A stretch of 64,000 bases of DNA, taken from contig NZ_JAPMXC010000001.1 in the NCBI RefSeq assembly GCF_026624755.1, positions 1,584,365-1,648,364 of the forward strand, read 5' to 3'. This DNA comes from Robbsia betulipollinis (GTDB lineage: Bacteria > Pseudomonadota > Gammaproteobacteria > Burkholderiales > Burkholderiaceae). Positions 62,561 through 64,000 of this stretch are shown here, piece after piece. The stretch's first letter is position 1. Each line of letters begins with the position of its first letter. The notes under the pieces were generated by a model, which made no database searches, was not told where the DNA came from, and saw nothing but the letters and a program-made list of their open reading frames with translations. The translations under genes were made by a program, and so were the position numbers.

Positions 62561-63346
62561 TCAGTGTCGCGCGGTGAGCGGATCCATTCCCGTCGCGGCG
62601 ATCACCTTCGTTTCGCCCGGAGACGACATGAATTGCAGCAGGGCTTTCGCTTCGACGGGATGGGCGGCCGACACCGGAATGCCCGCCGCGTAGCGCGTCA
62701 CCGATTGCAGGGACTCGGGGATCTTGCCCACCAGTTCGGTCCCCTTCACGGGCAGCAATTCGCTGACTTGCTGGAAGCCCAGTTGATACTCGCCATCGGC
62801 GACGACCGTGGCGACGGGGACGCGTGGAATCATTTTTGCCTTTCCCGCCACGCGGTCCTCGATGCCCATTTTCCGAAACAGTTCGTTGTGGATGTAGGTC
62901 CCGCTCGCGCTGTCTGAATACGCGATCGATTTCGCCGCCAGCAACGTCGCGCGCAACGCGTCGACCGAGCCGATGTCGGGTTTGGCCGCGCCGGTTTTCA
63001 CCACCATGCCGATGCGCGAGTCGGCGAGTTCCACGCGCGAGCCGGCAATGACCTTGCCCTCCTTGATGAGCTGGTCGAGCGCGTACCCCACCATGATGAC
63101 GACGTCCGCGGGTTCGCCTTGCGCCAGGCGTTGCGGAATGGCTTGTGGGGTGGCGCCCATCGACGGGCCCCAGGCGGTGACGACGTCATTGCCCGTCCGA
63201 TGCTCGTAGACGGGCACCATGCGCTGGTAGGCCGGGGCGAAGCCGCCGGAAATCATGACGTGCAGGTCGACGGCTTGCGCTTTGGCGGCAAAGGCCAGGC
63301 AGCACGCAAGGAGCACGGGGCGCCGGGAAGGGCGAATCGAAATCAT
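62561..63346 (-). CDS. ModA-like extracellular binding protein (SBP_bac_11)
   Basis: A 261-residue exported protein. ATG 63346 opens a signal peptide (RRPVLLACCLAFAAKAQA); the longer frame adds no similarity. The core has LHVMISGGFAPAYQRMVP, QRLAQGEPADVVIMVGYALD, DSRIGMVVKTGAAKPDI, SIAYSDSASGTYIHNELFRK and the closing ALLQFMSSPGE. This resembles molybdate-binding-like proteins that occur as orphans. No permease or ATPase is nearby. It lies 192 bases upstream of the asparaginase. Confidence 0.8.
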   Translation of the reverse strand: MISIRPSRRPVLLACCLAFAAKAQAVDLHVMISGGFAPAYQRMVPVYEHRTGNDVVTAWGPSMGATPQAIPQRLAQGEPADVVIMVGYALDQLIKEGKVIAGSRVELADSRIGMVVKTGAAKPDIGSVDALRATLLAAKSIAYSDSASGTYIHNELFRKMGIEDRVAGKAKMIPRVPVATVVADGEYQLGFQQVSELLPVKGTELVGKIPESLQSVTRYAAGIPVSAAHPVEAKALLQFMSSPGETKVIAATGMDPLTARH

Positions 63347-63533
63347 GGGCAGAAGCCTCTCGGATCGGTCGGGATGCGCTGACGCCGCAGGCGCGGCGGG
63401 GGACGAAAACCGTACCGCGCTTGTGGGGAAAAACACAGTGGGGAATTCACTACGCGGTTCCGCGAGCGTCATGCACGCTTGCCAATAGCGAGAGGCGCCG
63501 GGCGGTGAGGACGCCTGTCGCGCGTTATGCCGG

Positions 63534-64000
63534 TCATTTCACCGTCACGTCCTCGAAGCGGTGGCCGGCGACCGGGCTGATGGCGTAACCGTCGACGTTC
63601 TTCGCCATCGGCTGGTAGGTGTTCATATAGGCGATCGGCGTGTACGGCACCTCGCGCTTGAAGATCTGCTGCGCCTGCTGGTACAGCGCGATGCGGCGCT
63701 GGCGGTCGGTGGTCTGGCGCGCGGCGGCGGTCAGCTTGTCGAACTCGGGATTGCACCACTTCGCCACATTGCTGCCCTTGCGCGACGCGCAGCCCAGCAC
63801 CGTGTCGAGCCAGTTGTCGGGGTCGGCATAATCCGCCATCCAGCCGTAGAGGATCGCGTCGTGCTCGCCGTCGACCTTCGCGCGCTTGTTGTATTCGCCC
63901 CATTCGTAGCTGACGATCTTCGCCTGTACACCGATCTTCGCCCAGTCGGCCTGGATCAGCTGTGCCATCAAGCGGGCATTCGGGTTGTAGCCGCGCTGTA
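63534..64000 (-). CDS. Dipeptide/oligopeptide ABC transporter substrate-binding protein, C-terminal part (partial)
   Basis: The frame is open to the window edge, so only about 155 C-terminal residues are seen, reading GYNPNARLMAQLIQADWAKI, then QAKIVSYEWGEYNKRAK, GEHDAILYGWMADYADPDNW and GSNVAKWCNPEFDKL. This is the SBP_bac_5 family (DppA-like). The pattern YADPDNWLDTVLGCAS matches dipeptide-binding proteins. It acts in the periplasm with a DppBCDF-type importer, presumably outside the window. Confidence 0.9.
   Translation of the reverse strand, partial: QRGYNPNARLMAQLIQADWAKIGVQAKIVSYEWGEYNKRAKVDGEHDAILYGWMADYADPDNWLDTVLGCASRKGSNVAKWCNPEFDKLTAAARQTTDRQRRIALYQQAQQIFKREVPYTPIAYMNTYQPMAKNVDGYAISPVAGHRFEDVTVK

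Noticed and set aside
1-64000. rRNA, tRNA, CRISPR arrays, insertion sequences, prophage genes
   Set aside because: Looked for and none recognised. No transposase or integrase motifs, and no regular spacer-repeat pattern beyond the short in-gene tandem repeats.

Overview
The window is GC-rich (roughly 65 percent) and gene-dense, with many 1-11 base start/stop overlaps. Gene content points to a betaproteobacterium of the Burkholderiaceae (Burkholderia sensu lato). Evidence is the DUF2905 - MidA-like methyltransferase - SDR - folB - ttcA - glmU - glmS neighbourhood, a complete T6SS, and the FCD-GntR, LysR and AraC catabolic clusters. No rRNA, tRNA, IS element or CRISPR array was recognised by eye. 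No database search was possible, so names rest on motifs, length and context.

Layout. 1-5019: end of a lactonase-type beta-propeller gene, glucarate dehydratase, and on the minus strand a membrane sterol-desaturase-like hydroxylase, a Tat-exported YncE-like propeller and an Nramp metal transporter. 5220-16352: housekeeping block with DUF2905, MidA-like methyltransferase, a degenerate SDR-like protein, folB, ttcA, an NMT1/SsuA-type ABC importer, a MipA/OmpV porin, glmU and glmS. 16440-18408: a lower-GC patch with a frameshifted glycosyltransferase and a GH130-like propeller.

18538-43568 is one T6SS locus read on the minus strand. Order of transcription is tssB, tssC, hcp, tssE, tssF, tssG, clpV, vgrG, a MORN-repeat protein, a DUF4280 PAAR-like protein, a small membrane protein, a periplasmic binding protein, two SDF-family carriers, tssJ, tssK, tssL, tssM, tssA. 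Last comes a 406-residue protein whose C-terminal third carries the Arg / S-x-T / E-x-E signature of cholera-toxin-like ADP-ribosyltransferases. All 13 core components are present. The putative toxin is the strongest novelty candidate: it ends the operon, has no obvious immunity gene, and is followed by a 25-codon ORF coupled to its stop codon. The three transporter genes inside the operon are also unusual.

43569-53626: a 600 bp divergent control region, an HSL-type esterase, a TonB siderophore receptor with a 29 bp perfect Fur-like palindrome at its start, then an AraC regulator divergent from an outer-membrane channel, a nitrilase and an aldoxime dehydratase. These last three give a complete aldoxime to nitrile to acid route. 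A chemotaxis receptor follows.

53754-64000: a small zinc-finger protein, then a Rieske oxygenase with its reductase, divergent from a GntR/FCD regulator with a palindromic operator. Next are an ACS-type MFS carrier, a class II aldolase-like enzyme divergent from a LysR regulator, an asparaginase with an altered substrate motif, a ModA-like binding protein, and the 3' part of a dipeptide-binding protein running off the window.
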